Origin: Pseudomonas syringae KCTC 12500
Lineage (GTDB): Bacteria; Pseudomonadota; Gammaproteobacteria; Pseudomonadales; Pseudomonadaceae
Direction: 5' to 3'
Assembly (NCBI RefSeq): GCF_000507185.2
Contig: NZ_AYTM02000002.1
Location: 3,693,501-3,757,500 of the forward strand
Length of the DNA stretch: 64,000 nt
Both the position numbers and the translations under genes were made by a program. This document shows positions 35,018-45,295 of this stretch, piece after piece; position 1 is the stretch's first letter; each line of letters begins with the position of its first letter. The notes under the pieces are model-generated. The model ran no database searches. It saw only the letters and a list, made by a program, of their open reading frames with translations, and was not told the DNA's origin.

Positions 35018-36502
35018 TCAGAAGCGCCAGATGACGTCGACAACAGCGCGGTGCATGTAGCTGTCCACGTTGCTCTGATACGCGTCGCCTGGCTTGAAGA
35101 CACCTGCGCGCAGACGCACCAGTGCCGAAGGTTCATCGAACGACTGGCTCAGCGAGGCGGGCAGCAGGCCTTGCTTGAAGTACTTGGTCACGACCAGGTC
35201 CATTTCCTGACCCAGGTCCTTGCTGCCGTCTTCCAGTGGCAGCGAGCTGAAGGTACCGTCCTGATTGTCGTTCACCGCATTGATGCCCGAGCCGCCGATA
35301 CCAGTGTTGCCGTCCACGCGACGGAACTTGTGGTAGATCAGCGACGCGTCGTATTCCTCGTTCATCTGCCAGGAGGCGAACAGCGAGCCGGTTTCCACGT
35401 TGGCCATTTCGCCCTGGAAGGCTTCACCGAAGCGATGGATGCGCGAACGCGTGCCGGTCCAGTTGGAGCGGTTACTTTCCAGACCGTTCTGGACGTAGTC
35501 TTTGCTGGCGCGCGAGTAGGCGGCGCCGACTTGCCATTGCGGGTCCAGACGCAGACGCAGGCCCAGGTCGGTGGCCCAGCCGTTCATGTCACGGCTGTTT
35601 TTTTCGCCGGCGATGAACTGGTCGTTGGCGGCGGAGGTCACGCCGATTTCGTCGCGCGTTCCGTTCAGCCAGGTCAGGCTGCCCCAGTAGTTGAGCTGAT
35701 TGGTGTTGCTGCGATAGTTGTAGGCATCGCTGTCAGCCTGCAGGCCGACCCAAGTCAGATCGCCATTGGAAGTCTTGTCCAGATCATCCAGCACCTGGCC
35801 CTGCGACTTGAGCTTACCGTCGTCAGCACTGTGGTGAGCGCGGATGCCGGCCCAGTTGCCCGGTGTCCACTGATAGCTGACCGAGCCGAACAGGTGCTTG
35901 CGATCTTCGTCGTCAGGTGCCAGTTCGGTCAGGTCGGTGCGGTACTCGCTGAAACGCTGGGCAGCACCCAGCTCAGCGCGCAACAGTGTGGTATCGAATG
36001 ACCAGTTGATGGCCTCGATGTTGGTGTCATGCCATTGACCGTCGTCGTTGCGCAGACGCTGACGACCGATTTTCAGGATCTCGCCAGGGTAGGGCGTGAA
36101 ACCGCTGTAGCCGATCCAGAATTCACGCAGTGCCGCGTAGGTCTTGTCGGTTTCGCGCTCGCTGGCGGTGCCGCGCGAGGTCTGCGTGCCGCTGCCGTCG
36201 CTGTTGCTCTGCTCCAGCGGGTCGGTCTGAATGATGTCGGTGGCGGTGACCACCTGGCCCATCGCGTAACCGCTCCAGTCGCCGCGTTCGCCATAGACCC
36301 AGGGACGCAGGTCCAGGCCCACACCGTTGACGTCGCCGCCCGAACGGGTGCCCAGATCGCGATCATCCTCGGCCTGCGCCGTGGCTTTGATTTCGATACC
36401 GAAATTTTGCGGTTGTTCGGTCAGCGCTGCCAGCGTCGGGCAGGCCCACAACAGGGTGAAGCCAAGGCCCATGCCGGCGGCCATCAGGGGATTCAACTTC
36501 AT
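35018..36502 (-). CDS. algE: Alginate export outer-membrane porin AlgE
   Basis: A 494-residue 18-stranded beta-barrel through which alginate leaves the cell. Signal peptide ends near CPTLAALTE (about 27). Alternating strands with conserved Arg residues and a final strand ending in WRF, the outer-membrane insertion signal. It partners the lipoprotein AlgK, whose stop overlaps its start by four bases (36499-36502), indicating coupled translation. Confidence 0.95.
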   Translation of the reverse strand: MKLNPLMAAGMGLGFTLLWACPTLAALTEQPQNFGIEIKATAQAEDDRDLGTRSGGDVNGVGLDLRPWVYGERGDWSGYAMGQVVTATDIIQTDPLEQSNSDGSGTQTSRGTASERETDKTYAALREFWIGYSGFTPYPGEILKIGRQRLRNDDGQWHDTNIEAINWSFDTTLLRAELGAAQRFSEYRTDLTELAPDDEDRKHLFGSVSYQWTPGNWAGIRAHHSADDGKLKSQGQVLDDLDKTSNGDLTWVGLQADSDAYNYRSNTNQLNYWGSLTWLNGTRDEIGVTSAANDQFIAGEKNSRDMNGWATDLGLRLRLDPQWQVGAAYSRASKDYVQNGLESNRSNWTGTRSRIHRFGEAFQGEMANVETGSLFASWQMNEEYDASLIYHKFRRVDGNTGIGGSGINAVNDNQDGTFSSLPLEDGSKDLGQEMDLVVTKYFKQGLLPASLSQSFDEPSALVRLRAGVFKPGDAYQSNVDSYMHRAVVDVIWRF

Positions 36503-37911
36503 AATGCTTCCTCACCGTCTTTTTCTTCTTGCAGGGCCTGCAATGCCATCGCGTTCTGAGTGGCGTTAGCGCCCCGGACTTTTTGCTCGCGTGCCAACAG
36601 GTCTTTGGCGGTGGCGAGCTTTTCAGGCGGCAGTTGTGTGTTGAGGGCCTCGGCAAGCTCGGTCGCTTGCGGGGTCTGACTGGCCAGCGCCAGTTGCGCG
36701 AACACCCAGGCGTTGACCGGGTCGGGCATAGTGCCCTTGCCCTGCGAGAACAGTTGCGCAAGGGCGAAGTCGGCGCTGTTCTGGCCACCACGGGCTGCAG
36801 TCAGCAGCTCGTCCACGGCTTTTTGCGAGTAGACCTGGCCCAGGTAGCCGCGGCGGTAGATCTGACCCAGGTAGTAATGGGCAGAGATTTCCGTTGCGGT
36901 GGCTTTCTTCAGGTGCTCCTCGGCCTTGACGGCATCGGGCGTGACCCATTTGCCTTCGTAGTACAGGCGGCCAAGCAGCAGTTCGGCGCGAGGCTGGTCC
37001 GCCGCGCGGCCGTTGTTCAGGTATTCCATCATCTTGTTGACGTCGCCCAGTTCGGGGAAGTCGTAAAGCAGTTTGGCCAGCGTGACCCACGAGACCGGGT
37101 AGCCCGGCGCAACGCTTTCCAGCAATTGCTGAGCGGTCTTTTCGTCCGGCGTACCGATGGTGGAGTCACCCAGTACGCGCGCGACGCTGTCCACTCGTTG
37201 TGCATTGACGCGGCCAGCGGCGTATTCGCTCTTGAGCTTTTCGATCAAGGCCGTGCGTTGCTCGGCCTGGCCGCGTGTCTGGTAGACAGTGGCCAGTTCG
37301 ACGTAGCAGATATCGGTGGCCGACAGCGCCTGTTTGCAGATGCTCTCGACTTCATCGAGGTGTTGAGCATAAGTGCCTTGGGTGCGATACAGCAGCACTT
37401 GAGCCAGACCTGCTTCCGGATAACCGGCGGCGCGCCACTCACTGATCTTCTGCTGCGCATTCACTTCAGGGAAGGTGTGCGGGTATTGCAGATAAAGCAT
37501 CGCCAGCGGGATCAGCGTGCCGGATTCGCCATTGGCGAAGGCCTTTTTCAGCAGGCCTTCGGCTTCGCGGTGTTCGGCTTCGGTAGCGTCGGGCTTGGCA
37601 GCCAGCAGACGGCCCAGACGCGACTGCGCCCGGGGGGAGGTCTGCGCGGCAGCGCGGTAGGTCGCTTCGGCCTGCTTGAGCTGAGCCGGGTCGCGAGTCG
37701 CGACCTGAATATCAGCCAGGCCGACTTGTGCGTCGCTATAGCCCAGGTCCGCCAGCTGCCGATAGTTCTGCTCCGCCAATGCCGTGTCGCCGTTTTTCAG
37801 GGCTTCATTGGCAAGGCGTTGATCAGGCAGGCCGGCACAGCCGCTCAGGCCGAGCGCGACGGCGAGGCTCAATAGCGTGGGGGTCGACAGGCGTCGTAGT
37901 GGGCTGTTCAT
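36499..37911 (-). CDS. algK: Alginate biosynthesis TPR lipoprotein AlgK
   Basis: A 470-residue outer-membrane lipoprotein (lipobox ALGLSGC, Cys about 25) made almost wholly of Sel1/TPR-like helical repeats (for example [41 protein letters not shown]). It positions AlgE and links the periplasmic enzymes with Alg44. Only 2 bases separate it from alg44. P. aeruginosa AlgK is the same length class. Confidence 0.94.
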   Translation of the reverse strand: MNSPLRRLSTPTLLSLAVALGLSGCAGLPDQRLANEALKNGDTALAEQNYRQLADLGYSDAQVGLADIQVATRDPAQLKQAEATYRAAAQTSPRAQSRLGRLLAAKPDATEAEHREAEGLLKKAFANGESGTLIPLAMLYLQYPHTFPEVNAQQKISEWRAAGYPEAGLAQVLLYRTQGTYAQHLDEVESICKQALSATDICYVELATVYQTRGQAEQRTALIEKLKSEYAAGRVNAQRVDSVARVLGDSTIGTPDEKTAQQLLESVAPGYPVSWVTLAKLLYDFPELGDVNKMMEYLNNGRAADQPRAELLLGRLYYEGKWVTPDAVKAEEHLKKATATEISAHYYLGQIYRRGYLGQVYSQKAVDELLTAARGGQNSADFALAQLFSQGKGTMPDPVNAWVFAQLALASQTPQATELAEALNTQLPPEKLATAKDLLAREQKVRGANATQNAMALQALQEEKDGEEAL

Positions 37912-37913
37912 GG

Positions 37914-39086
37914 TTACAGACCCGCAGCCATGGCTTTATCGATCAGCCAGTTCACGGACGGGCCGCGATCGCTGACCACTTCGACAGGGCGACCGGCAAG
38001 CGAGCTGCTCAGGCTTTCGTCAGGCTTGATCTGCACGCGGATGTCGGTGGACAGGTCGGCGTCGCTCAGATTGGTGCTGCTGACGATCTGACCGGTACGC
38101 AGTTTGTCTTCGCCAGCGATCTGGAAGCTGACACGTGTGCCTGGCTTGACGTCGTTGAACTGGCGATAAGTGAAGCGTGCTTCAACGGTAGCCGGCGCGT
38201 TGCGTGGCACCAGTTGGAAGATCACCTGACCCTTGGATGCGAACTGACCGTCGGCAACCAGCTGGCGGGCCACGACGCAATCGCACGGGCTGGTCATGGT
38301 GCCGCTCATCTGCTTGCCGTACAGCTCTTCGATCTTGTCTGGCTGCAGGTCTTCACCGGTCAGGCTGCCCTTGAGCATTTCCAGCATGCTGGTGTTGAAG
38401 GACGCCAGTGGTGCGCCTTTGGCGGCTTCGCCGTTCTGGGCGACCAGGCTTTGCACGGTACCCTCACGTGGCATGGTCACGTCCATGCTTGGAATGGTGA
38501 CCAGACCAGCCGATGCATGGCTGACGAAGTACAGGCCGTAGATCGTCTTGAAGATAAAGCCGAAGGCGGCCAGACCGACAATGAACACGCCCAGGCTGAA
38601 GGTCACAGCGCGCAGGCGACCCATCGCGCTCATGCCGCTGTCCTTGCCCTTGACCTTGCGTGCCTTGGTGAAGTTGTCGCGCTGCAGCGTGGCCAGCACT
38701 TCGCCCAGGGTCACGACTTCGCCGGACAGGTGCGAGGTGATCAGGTGGCGCAGGGTCGCAATGTCCTGAGGTTCCAGGTTCTGGAACTGGCAACCGATGC
38801 GGTTGCTGGCGTTGTCGATGGAGCGCACTTGCAGGTCGACGTCCATGGCCAGGCCAAGGTTGTCGATGATGAATTGCAGGCGTCCCTTGACGATCTGACC
38901 TTCGCTGAATTTCTGCCCGGACGGAGCAACGAAGCTCAGGCCGCCGGCCGACAGGTCTTCGACACGTACCAGTGGCGCGTTAGGCTGATCATTCAGCAGG
39001 CGCAGCTTGGCAGGGATCTTGATCCGGGCGTGTTGGCGCTGGGCTTCGGATTCATGTACGACGTTCGCATTCACGGCTGTATTCAT
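37914..39086 (-). CDS. alg44: Alginate co-polymerase Alg44 (PilZ, c-di-GMP receptor)
   Basis: A 390-residue membrane protein that activates Alg8 on binding cyclic di-GMP. The N-terminal PilZ domain (about 12-120) has the R-x3-R motif RQHAR and DLSAGG. One membrane helix (about 168-190) leads to a periplasmic HlyD-like domain (about 200-385). The binding motif being intact predicts c-di-GMP control of alginate in this strain. It starts 40 bases after alg8. Confidence 0.95.
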   Translation of the reverse strand: MNTAVNANVVHESEAQRQHARIKIPAKLRLLNDQPNAPLVRVEDLSAGGLSFVAPSGQKFSEGQIVKGRLQFIIDNLGLAMDVDLQVRSIDNASNRIGCQFQNLEPQDIATLRHLITSHLSGEVVTLGEVLATLQRDNFTKARKVKGKDSGMSAMGRLRAVTFSLGVFIVGLAAFGFIFKTIYGLYFVSHASAGLVTIPSMDVTMPREGTVQSLVAQNGEAAKGAPLASFNTSMLEMLKGSLTGEDLQPDKIEELYGKQMSGTMTSPCDCVVARQLVADGQFASKGQVIFQLVPRNAPATVEARFTYRQFNDVKPGTRVSFQIAGEDKLRTGQIVSSTNLSDADLSTDIRVQIKPDESLSSSLAGRPVEVVSDRGPSVNWLIDKAMAAGL

Positions 39087-39126
39087 GGCTATTTTTCCTA
39101 CTTAAGCAATTAATCCGTTGGCCCGG

Positions 39127-40608
39127 TCAAACCATCGTCAACAGCACAGCGACGAAGATGGTGCCAGCCGAGAAAGTCATGGTTCGGGACGACCACGTGT
39201 TGAACCAGCCCTGAAAGCTGGCCATGTCGCGGCTTAGTTTGGTGTCCTGGCGAGTCCAGGACTGGCGGTCCAGGCGGAAGAAGACATAGATCTTCATCAG
39301 CGCGCCGACGATCTGGTTGTAATAGAGAATGATCGGGTAGGCAGGCCCGATCCTGTGTCCCGACAGGGACAGCAGCAGGGTGAGGATCAGACGGGTCATG
39401 CCGATCCACAGCAGATACATCAACAGGAACGCGCCGCCATACTTGAAGCTGGCGATCAGTGCGACGGTCAGACCGAGAATGGAGGTCCACATCGACACAC
39501 GCTGGTCGAACAGCACGATGCTGGTGAAGATCCCCAGGCGACGTACGCCCAGACCCAGTGCACGCGAGTTCTGACGCAGGTTGTTGCCGTACCAGCGATA
39601 CATCAGCTTGCGGCTGGCTTTCAGGAAGCTCTTCTCGGGCGGGTGTTCCACGGTATTGATCGCTGCGTCCGGCACGTAGAACGTGTCGTAACCCAGGCGC
39701 ATCAGGCTGAACCAGCTGGACTTGTCGTCGCCGGTCAGGAAGCGGAAGGTGCCCAGACGCCAGTGATTGAGCGAGTCGCTTTCCACGTCGGCAATGAACT
39801 CGGGGTCGGTTACCACGGTTGCGCGGAACACCGACATGCGACCGGTCATGGTCAACACGCGTTTGGACAGGGCCATCGAGCACATGTTGATGTGACGCTG
39901 AGCGAAACGCAGCTTGTGCCACTCGCTCATGATGTAGCCGCCACGCACTTCACAGAACTCGTTGGTGGTCAGGCCGCCGACGTTGTCGAACAGCTGGAAC
40001 CACGGCACGGTCTTGGCGACCACACCTTCGTTGAGCACCGTGTCGCCGTCGATCACCGCAACCACGGCGCGGCTGTCGGGCAAGTGACGCGAGATGGCGC
40101 GGAAGCCATAGGCCAGACCATCGCGCTTGCCGGTGCCCGGAATGCGTACGAAGTCCAGCTTGACGCGCTCTGGCGGATTGAACTTGGCCCACATGCTCTT
40201 GACCAGCAGCTCATCGGACATTTCCACCAGCGAGCAGACGATCGTCGTCGGCAGGCCGCAGTCGATGGCTTCGCGGATAACCGAGTTGTAGACCTGTGCG
40301 GTGGTCAGCGCGTCGATACGGAAGCTGGTGACCATCAGAAACACATGGGACGGGTCTGCTGCACTGCCCAGCTTGCGAACCTTGCGGCGCAAGTGCGGGT
40401 AGACGATGTACAGGAAAATCATCCCGCGCACGAAGTGCGTGATCCCCATCGAGTAGCGCCAGATACCAACGGCGCCAATCAGGAATATAAAGTTCTTCGA
40501 CTGTGAGTCGAAGATACTGGTAGGCAATGCCGCGGCAAGGCCCATGAGTAAACTTAAATAGAACAGCCAACCTGCGGCCTGTAACAGGCCGTGCTTGAGC
40601 CTCTGCAT
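39127..40608 (-). CDS. alg8: Alginate polymerase glycosyltransferase Alg8
   Basis: A 493-residue inner-membrane family 2 glycosyltransferase that polymerises GDP-mannuronate. Two N-terminal helices, a cytoplasmic catalytic domain (about 100-350) with [11 protein letters not shown] (DxD) and the acceptor/processivity region ending [14 protein letters not shown], and four to five C-terminal helices. An AGGGATA ribosome site precedes the ATG. The 100-base gap to algD holds heptad repeats. Confidence 0.95.
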   Translation of the reverse strand: MQRLKHGLLQAAGWLFYLSLLMGLAAALPTSIFDSQSKNFIFLIGAVGIWRYSMGITHFVRGMIFLYIVYPHLRRKVRKLGSAADPSHVFLMVTSFRIDALTTAQVYNSVIREAIDCGLPTTIVCSLVEMSDELLVKSMWAKFNPPERVKLDFVRIPGTGKRDGLAYGFRAISRHLPDSRAVVAVIDGDTVLNEGVVAKTVPWFQLFDNVGGLTTNEFCEVRGGYIMSEWHKLRFAQRHINMCSMALSKRVLTMTGRMSVFRATVVTDPEFIADVESDSLNHWRLGTFRFLTGDDKSSWFSLMRLGYDTFYVPDAAINTVEHPPEKSFLKASRKLMYRWYGNNLRQNSRALGLGVRRLGIFTSIVLFDQRVSMWTSILGLTVALIASFKYGGAFLLMYLLWIGMTRLILTLLLSLSGHRIGPAYPIILYYNQIVGALMKIYVFFRLDRQSWTRQDTKLSRDMASFQGWFNTWSSRTMTFSAGTIFVAVLLTMV

Positions 40609-40633
40609 AATCGTATCCCTAAGTCAGTTGCGA

Positions 40634-40704
40634 GCCTCAAGCCCCAGGCTGCAAGCACATTGCTTGAGCCTGTGGCCTGGAGCCTGGCGCTTGTGGCTTG
40701 CGGC
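40634..40704. repeat. Inverted heptad-repeat element between algD and alg8
   Basis: Six degenerate 7-base units of form YTGNNGC (40663-40704: CTTGAGC, CTGTGGC, CTGGAGC, CTGGCGC, TTGTGGC, TTGCGGC) face about three inverse units (40634-40656). The mRNA could fold into a long hairpin. The same design is seen near moaC. Confidence 0.7.
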
Positions 40705-40708
40705 TGAT

Positions 40709-42025
40709 TTACCAGCAGATACCTTCGGCACGACCGTCTTCGCTGGTGGCGTTGGCCATGAAGCCCACCAGATCGATGACGCGCTTGCCTTCAGGGGTCT
40801 TGTTGGCGAGGGCGCGGAAACGCTCGTCGCGGTTGCCGAGGATGATGACGTCGGAGTCATTGATGACCTGGTCGAAGTCCGAGTTCAGCAGCGAGGAAAC
40901 GTGCGGAATCTTGGATTCGATGTAGTCCTTGTTGGCACCGTGAACGCGTGCGTATTCAACGTTGCTGTCGAAGATGCTCAGGTCGAAACCCTTGCCGATC
41001 AGCATTTCGGCCAGCTCTACCAGCGGGCTTTCACGCAGATCGTCAGTACCGGCCTTGAAGCTCAGACCCAGCAGTGCAACCTTGCGGGTGTCGTAGCTGG
41101 CAACCATGTCGAAAGCGTTCTGCACTTGCGAGGTGTTACTGCGCATCAGCGAGTTGAGCAGGGGCGCTTCAACGTCCAGGCTGCTGGCGCGGTAAGTCAG
41201 GGCGCGAACGTCTTTCGGCAGGCAGGAGCCGCCGAATGCGAAGCCAGGGCGCATGTAGTACTGGGACAGGTTCAGCGCCTTGTCTTGGCAGACCACGTCC
41301 ATCACTTCACGGCCATCGACGCCGACGGCCTTGGCAATGTTGCCGATTTCGTTGGCAAAAGTAACCTTGGTGGCGTGCCACACGTTGCAGGTGTACTTGA
41401 TCATCTCGGCGACGGCGATGTCCTTGCGGATGATCGGTGCATCGAGTTCTTCGTACAGCGATTGCAGAACGTCGCCCGACGCTGTGTCGAACTCGCCGAT
41501 GACGGTCATTGGCGGCAGGTCGTAGTCCTTGATCGCAGTACTTTCGCGCAGGAACTCAGGGTTGACGGCGACACCGAAGTCAACACCGGCTTTCTTGCCG
41601 GAGCAGTCTTCCAGAATCGGGATAACGACGTTGGCAACAGTGCCCGGCAGGACGGTACTGCGAACCACGATAGTGTGGCGGGTGGCTTTGTCACGCAGGA
41701 CATAACCAATTTCGCGGCACACCGATTCAATGTAATCCAGTTCCAGATCGCCGTTCTTCTTGCTCGGCGTACCGACGCAGATCATCGACAGATCGGTGGC
41801 GCGAATGGCTTCGGCGAAGTCGGTAGTGCCGCGCAGTTTTCCGGTACTGATACCTTTCTGCAACAGCTCTTCCAGACCCGGTTCAACGATAGGTGATTTG
41901 CCGTTGTTGATCAGGTCGATCTTGGTGCTGGAAATATCCACACCCACTACTTCGTGACCGCGGGCAGACAGGCAACCGGCACAGACTGCACCGACATAAC
42001 CCAAACCAAATATGCTGATACGCAT
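40709..42025 (-). CDS. algD: GDP-mannose 6-dehydrogenase AlgD
   Basis: A 438-residue cytoplasmic enzyme oxidising GDP-mannose to GDP-mannuronate in two NAD steps, the committed step to alginate. Rossmann motif FGLGYVGAVCAGCLS (residues 5-19), and catalytic Cys in FAFGGSCLPKD (about 268). First gene of the operon, with a strong GGAG ribosome site and a leader of about 475 nt running from an AlgU-type promoter at 42506-42533. Confidence 0.97.
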   Translation of the reverse strand: MRISIFGLGYVGAVCAGCLSARGHEVVGVDISSTKIDLINNGKSPIVEPGLEELLQKGISTGKLRGTTDFAEAIRATDLSMICVGTPSKKNGDLELDYIESVCREIGYVLRDKATRHTIVVRSTVLPGTVANVVIPILEDCSGKKAGVDFGVAVNPEFLRESTAIKDYDLPPMTVIGEFDTASGDVLQSLYEELDAPIIRKDIAVAEMIKYTCNVWHATKVTFANEIGNIAKAVGVDGREVMDVVCQDKALNLSQYYMRPGFAFGGSCLPKDVRALTYRASSLDVEAPLLNSLMRSNTSQVQNAFDMVASYDTRKVALLGLSFKAGTDDLRESPLVELAEMLIGKGFDLSIFDSNVEYARVHGANKDYIESKIPHVSSLLNSDFDQVINDSDVIILGNRDERFRALANKTPEGKRVIDLVGFMANATSEDGRAEGICW

Positions 42026-42460
42026 CGTATTCTCCTCGATTTTTCACGCCATAGATTGGCTGGATATTAATTTTGGCCAGCAGATGTCACGCGCTATCCC
42101 TTACGGCTAACAACGCCGTAGAACTAACGCAGGCATATTTAATGAGTGAGTGCCCAAAACAAGTAAGGCGAACTCAAATGACACTATGTGCAAGCGGCAA
42201 GTAACCTGTCCTTTAGGTCAGGGCCCTGCTCTCCTTGGATGCAGTAAACCACTCCTTGTTCGACGATTGACGGCGGACCTCGGTAAGCCTGCCGCTGGCG
42301 CTAGCCAGGGCCGTCCTGTTCGAATCCTGCGCGTCGCACCGGGCTGGCGCTTCGCCTGTCTACAACATCAACTAGTGATGTGAGTTTATTTCTGGTACCT
42401 GACGCCAGGGTCATGTGGGCCTGGCTTCCTTGTCGGTAACTTCCCGTTCTTCAAGGCGAC

Positions 42461-42480
42461 CTGTAAGTGATCTCTTACAG
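42461..42480. promoter_or_regulatory. Palindrome in the algD leader
   Basis: CTGTAAG-N6-CTTACAG, a perfect 7-bp inverted repeat about 20-40 bases after the predicted transcription start. It may be an RNA hairpin at the 5' end or a repressor site. Confidence 0.5.
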
Positions 42481-42505
42481 GCCAGCCCAGAATTGTTACG
42501 GGATG

Positions 42506-42533
42506 TAGGAGCGCACCAATTCCCATTTAGTTC
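42506..42533 (-). promoter_or_regulatory. AlgU (sigma-22/RpoE-type) promoter of the alginate operon
   Basis: On the minus strand GAACTA (42528-42533), 17 bases, then TCCTA (42506-42510). This closely matches the P. aeruginosa algD promoter (GAACTT and TCCTA) and the AlgU consensus. Start of transcription expected near 42500, 475 bases before algD. Confidence 0.8.
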
Positions 42534-42803
42534 CTGGCCACTCGTCCTGATTTGCAGATTTTGATGTATCCGGTTTGTCACGGGGACAATATCGAGGTGA
42601 TGGCTTTTTTCTTAAAAGCCTCGAATTATAAGGGGTTTGGCGGGGTTGTAATTAAAGTGCCACTACTGCAAAAAGCTGAAACGCCACTACTTAAAAAAGT
42701 GGATTTTTTTTTTAGAAAAAAACGCACGTGAGTCAACCGTCTGAAAGTTGACGTTTGGCTGGCGTCATGAAGTTGTCATTCGTTGTTGGATCGTAGGACA
42801 GGT

Positions 42804-42827
42804 CGTGTAACAGCGCGCCGTTACACG
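42804..42827 (-). terminator. Hairpin after yaaA
   Basis: CGTGTAAC (42804-42811) pairs with GTTACACG (42820-42827), 8 bp with an 8-base loop, 13 bases past the yaaA stop. No U-run follows, so it may be a Rho-assisted end or a protein site. Confidence 0.45.
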
Positions 42828-42840
42828 ACGGTTACAGCAG

Positions 42841-43620
42841 CTAGTCTTCGGCGACGTTGCGCAAAAACACTAACTTGTCGGGGGTCGACTGTTCGCGGTT
42901 GTAACGGTAGCCCTGTACATCGAACGCTTGTAATGCCTGGGGATCGTTGATGCGCTCTTCTATAACGAAGCGGCTCATCATGCCGCGGGCCTTTTTTGCA
43001 TAGAAGCTGATGATCTTGTACTGGCCGTTCTTGAAGTCCTTGAACTCGGTGTCGATGATCCGCGCCTTGAGCGACGAACGTTTGACGGCAGAGAAGTATT
43101 CGGTCGAGGCAAGGTTGAGCAGCAGGTCGTCGCCCTGATCTGCCAACGCTTCATTGAGCCATTCGCTGATCCGCGTGCCCCAGAAGGCGTAGAGGTCCTT
43201 GCCGCGAGCGTTGGCCAGCCGGGTGCCCATTTCCAGGCGGTAGGGTTGCATCAGGTCCAGTGGGCGCAGCAGGCCGTAAAGACCTGACAGCATGCGCAAG
43301 TGGCCCTGTGCGTAGTCAAGCTGCGCTTCGCTCAGCGTTTCCGCTTCCAGGCCCGTGTAAACATCACCCTTGAAGGCCAGCAGTGCCTGCTTGGCGTTGT
43401 CGAGGGTGAAGTCCGGGTTCCAACTGCCAAAACGTGCCGCGTTCAATCCGGCCAGCTTGTCGGACAGGTGCATCAGTTCGCTGATCTGCGCCGACGTCAG
43501 TTCACGCAACTGGTCGATCAGCTCCTGGGAATGCTCCAGGTACTGCGGCTGAGTGAAGCGGCCGGTCGTAGGCGGTGTCTCGAAATCGAGGGTTTTTGCC
43601 GGGGAAATCACCATCAGCAT
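42841..43620 (-). CDS. yaaA: Peroxide stress protein YaaA
   Basis: A 259-residue cytoplasmic protein of the YaaA/DUF328 family, which lowers free iron and protects DNA during peroxide stress in E. coli. The N-terminus [13 protein letters not shown] is the family signature; [18 protein letters not shown] and [15 protein letters not shown] are further conserved blocks. E. coli YaaA is of similar length (258). Single gene here, transcribed away from the deacetylase-like gene. Confidence 0.93.
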   Translation of the reverse strand: MLMVISPAKTLDFETPPTTGRFTQPQYLEHSQELIDQLRELTSAQISELMHLSDKLAGLNAARFGSWNPDFTLDNAKQALLAFKGDVYTGLEAETLSEAQLDYAQGHLRMLSGLYGLLRPLDLMQPYRLEMGTRLANARGKDLYAFWGTRISEWLNEALADQGDDLLLNLASTEYFSAVKRSSLKARIIDTEFKDFKNGQYKIISFYAKKARGMMSRFVIEERINDPQALQAFDVQGYRYNREQSTPDKLVFLRNVAED

Positions 43621-43822
43621 GAAGTCGTCTCCTTTTATCGTCCGGGGATTCTAGGGGCTGATAGCCTGCGACTCCAGCTATGGTGGCGATAGAGGTCACT
43701 TCGCTGGTAATGGTCGTAGCGCCTGCGGCTTTGTATGCGCGCCAACATAAGAAGCCTGGCGCATATCAGCTATAGTGGCGCGCTGGTCATGACGTTAATG
43801 GTTGATCGAGAGGGCATCGGGT

Positions 43823-45001
43823 TTGCGTATCGTTTTAGCAGTGTGTGCAGGTCTGTTCTGGCTTCAGGCGCAGGCGGCAGCGCCGGTCATTGCCACCATT
43901 GACCGCAGCGTCTGGCCTGAGCGTCTCGAGACGCCGGGGTTGTTCGACGTCGCGTCGCGTGCGGAGATCCTCGCCTTTGCCCACGAGCTGTACCTGAGCG
44001 AAAAGCTCGACGAAGAGGGCCTCAAGCAGCGCCTCGGCCTGCGCTTCGTCAATGTGCCGTCGTTGAATGTGGTTCGTCATCGGCTGTGGCTGCGCTTGCT
44101 GGAGAACTACCAGAACGCGCAAAAGAGCTGCGAGCAGGACGCCAATTTCTGTGTGCTGGTCGAGGACATGGACCAGTTGCGACAGCGCGCCGAGGAATAT
44201 CAGGTATCGAACGATTCGTTCTATGCCAACTGGGCCAGACCCGGCGCCGCATTCCACCAGCGTTATTTGAACGAGCTGCTGTTCATGGCGGCCCTGTTTC
44301 CGCAGACCAGCAGCGAGATCGAGCGCTACAACTCCGATGAGATGAGCGGCGACGAGATGCCGGATCGCACGTTCATGCTCAACTTCGAAAGTGGCCCGAG
44401 CCCTGCCGACGGTGGCACCGACTGGCTGGCCGACTTCATGCGCCAGCAAAAAATGACTGCCACCTTCTTCGTGCTGGGCAAGAGTCTTCAGGAGCGTCTC
44501 GACAGCACGTCGGTTGCAGGTGTGCAGGCGCTGTATCGCCAGCAGTGTGTGGGCATTCAGGGCTGGGAGTACCGCTCGCACAGCCAGTGGCTGGACTGGC
44601 AGGACTCGGTGCGACGCAGCGCGGCACTGGTTCAGCAGGTGTTGCCGGACAACTTCGTGCCGCTGTTTCGCCCACCTTATGGCCATCGACGTGCCGACAG
44701 CGGCGACTTCTTCCGCGCCGAGCATTTGCGCGTGTCGTTGTGGAATATCGACGCTGAAGACGACACCGGACGGCTTTCTGCGGAGCAGGTGGGCGACCGT
44801 GTACTGACCCTCATGCTGCTCTGGCGCAAAGGAACGGTGGTATTTCACGACGTGGCCAACAAGGCGCAGTCGGCGCTGCCATTGCTGCTGGCCAATACCG
44901 CGCAAAGCGAGTTGATCTGGGACGATTGCCGAAATATCTCTGAAGCGCCCGAGGAACAAGGGCTGCAGAGCAGTGACGAGGCTGCGCCGGAAGGGGAATG
45001 A
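43823..45001 (+). CDS. Polysaccharide-deacetylase (NodB-fold) family protein with degenerate active site
   Basis: A 392-residue exported protein: signal peptide MRIVLAVCAGLFWLQAQAAA (TTG start at 43823; the frame opens at 43802), a helical region of about 160 residues, then a NodB-like domain (about 180-370) with TATFFVLGKSL, FRPPYGHRRADSGDFF, VSLWNIDAEDD and GTVVFHDV. The first motif, normally F-D-D-G-P, reads NFESGP, and the H-x3-H metal motif keeps only one His (RSHSQW). Two of three expected metal ligands appear lost, so it may bind rather than deacetylate glycan. Substrate unknown. Stands between yaaA and phoH. Confidence 0.75.
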   Translation: MRIVLAVCAGLFWLQAQAAAPVIATIDRSVWPERLETPGLFDVASRAEILAFAHELYLSEKLDEEGLKQRLGLRFVNVPSLNVVRHRLWLRLLENYQNAQKSCEQDANFCVLVEDMDQLRQRAEEYQVSNDSFYANWARPGAAFHQRYLNELLFMAALFPQTSSEIERYNSDEMSGDEMPDRTFMLNFESGPSPADGGTDWLADFMRQQKMTATFFVLGKSLQERLDSTSVAGVQALYRQQCVGIQGWEYRSHSQWLDWQDSVRRSAALVQQVLPDNFVPLFRPPYGHRRADSGDFFRAEHLRVSLWNIDAEDDTGRLSAEQVGDRVLTLMLLWRKGTVVFHDVANKAQSALPLLLANTAQSELIWDDCRNISEAPEEQGLQSSDEAAPEGE

Positions 45002-45295
45002 AGGCAGATTCGGCGTGGGCGGACTTCCGACTTTAAACGTGACGGGTACGTCCGCCAAGCCCTATTCGTCAGGCTGTGAAATAAACTTCAAAAAACTGTC
45101 AAAGAGCTTTTTTCTGTCATCCCTTTTGCTGTATTACGAATACAGACCGCCGAAACCTGCAACACAGGTGGCGTCTTCCAAGACCCACCTTGAGCGACAT
45201 TTCTGCCCTGCCTGAAGGGGAGAATCCGGCGGCCTTTTCGTGGCGCAGTACTGTCGTGGTTCTGCGTCGCCCGGCTTCTACAAAGGTGAGCGAGT

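Larger units (their letters stand above)
42026..42840. other. algD leader and upstream regulatory region
   Basis: 815 bases without a convincing gene between the divergently placed algD and the end of yaaA. It holds the AlgU-type promoter, a palindrome in the leader, an AT-rich upstream part with a 10-T run near 42704-42713, direct repeats GCCACTACT at 42659 and 42683, and a hairpin next to yaaA. The length fits the heavily regulated algD control region of other pseudomonads. Confidence 0.7.

Noticed and set aside
36529..37875. 448-residue plus-strand frame opposite algK
   Set aside because: Antisense shadow with no recognisable domain.
42150..42383. 77-residue plus-strand frame in the algD leader
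   Set aside because: No ribosome site, no family motif, and located antisense to the known type of algD leader.
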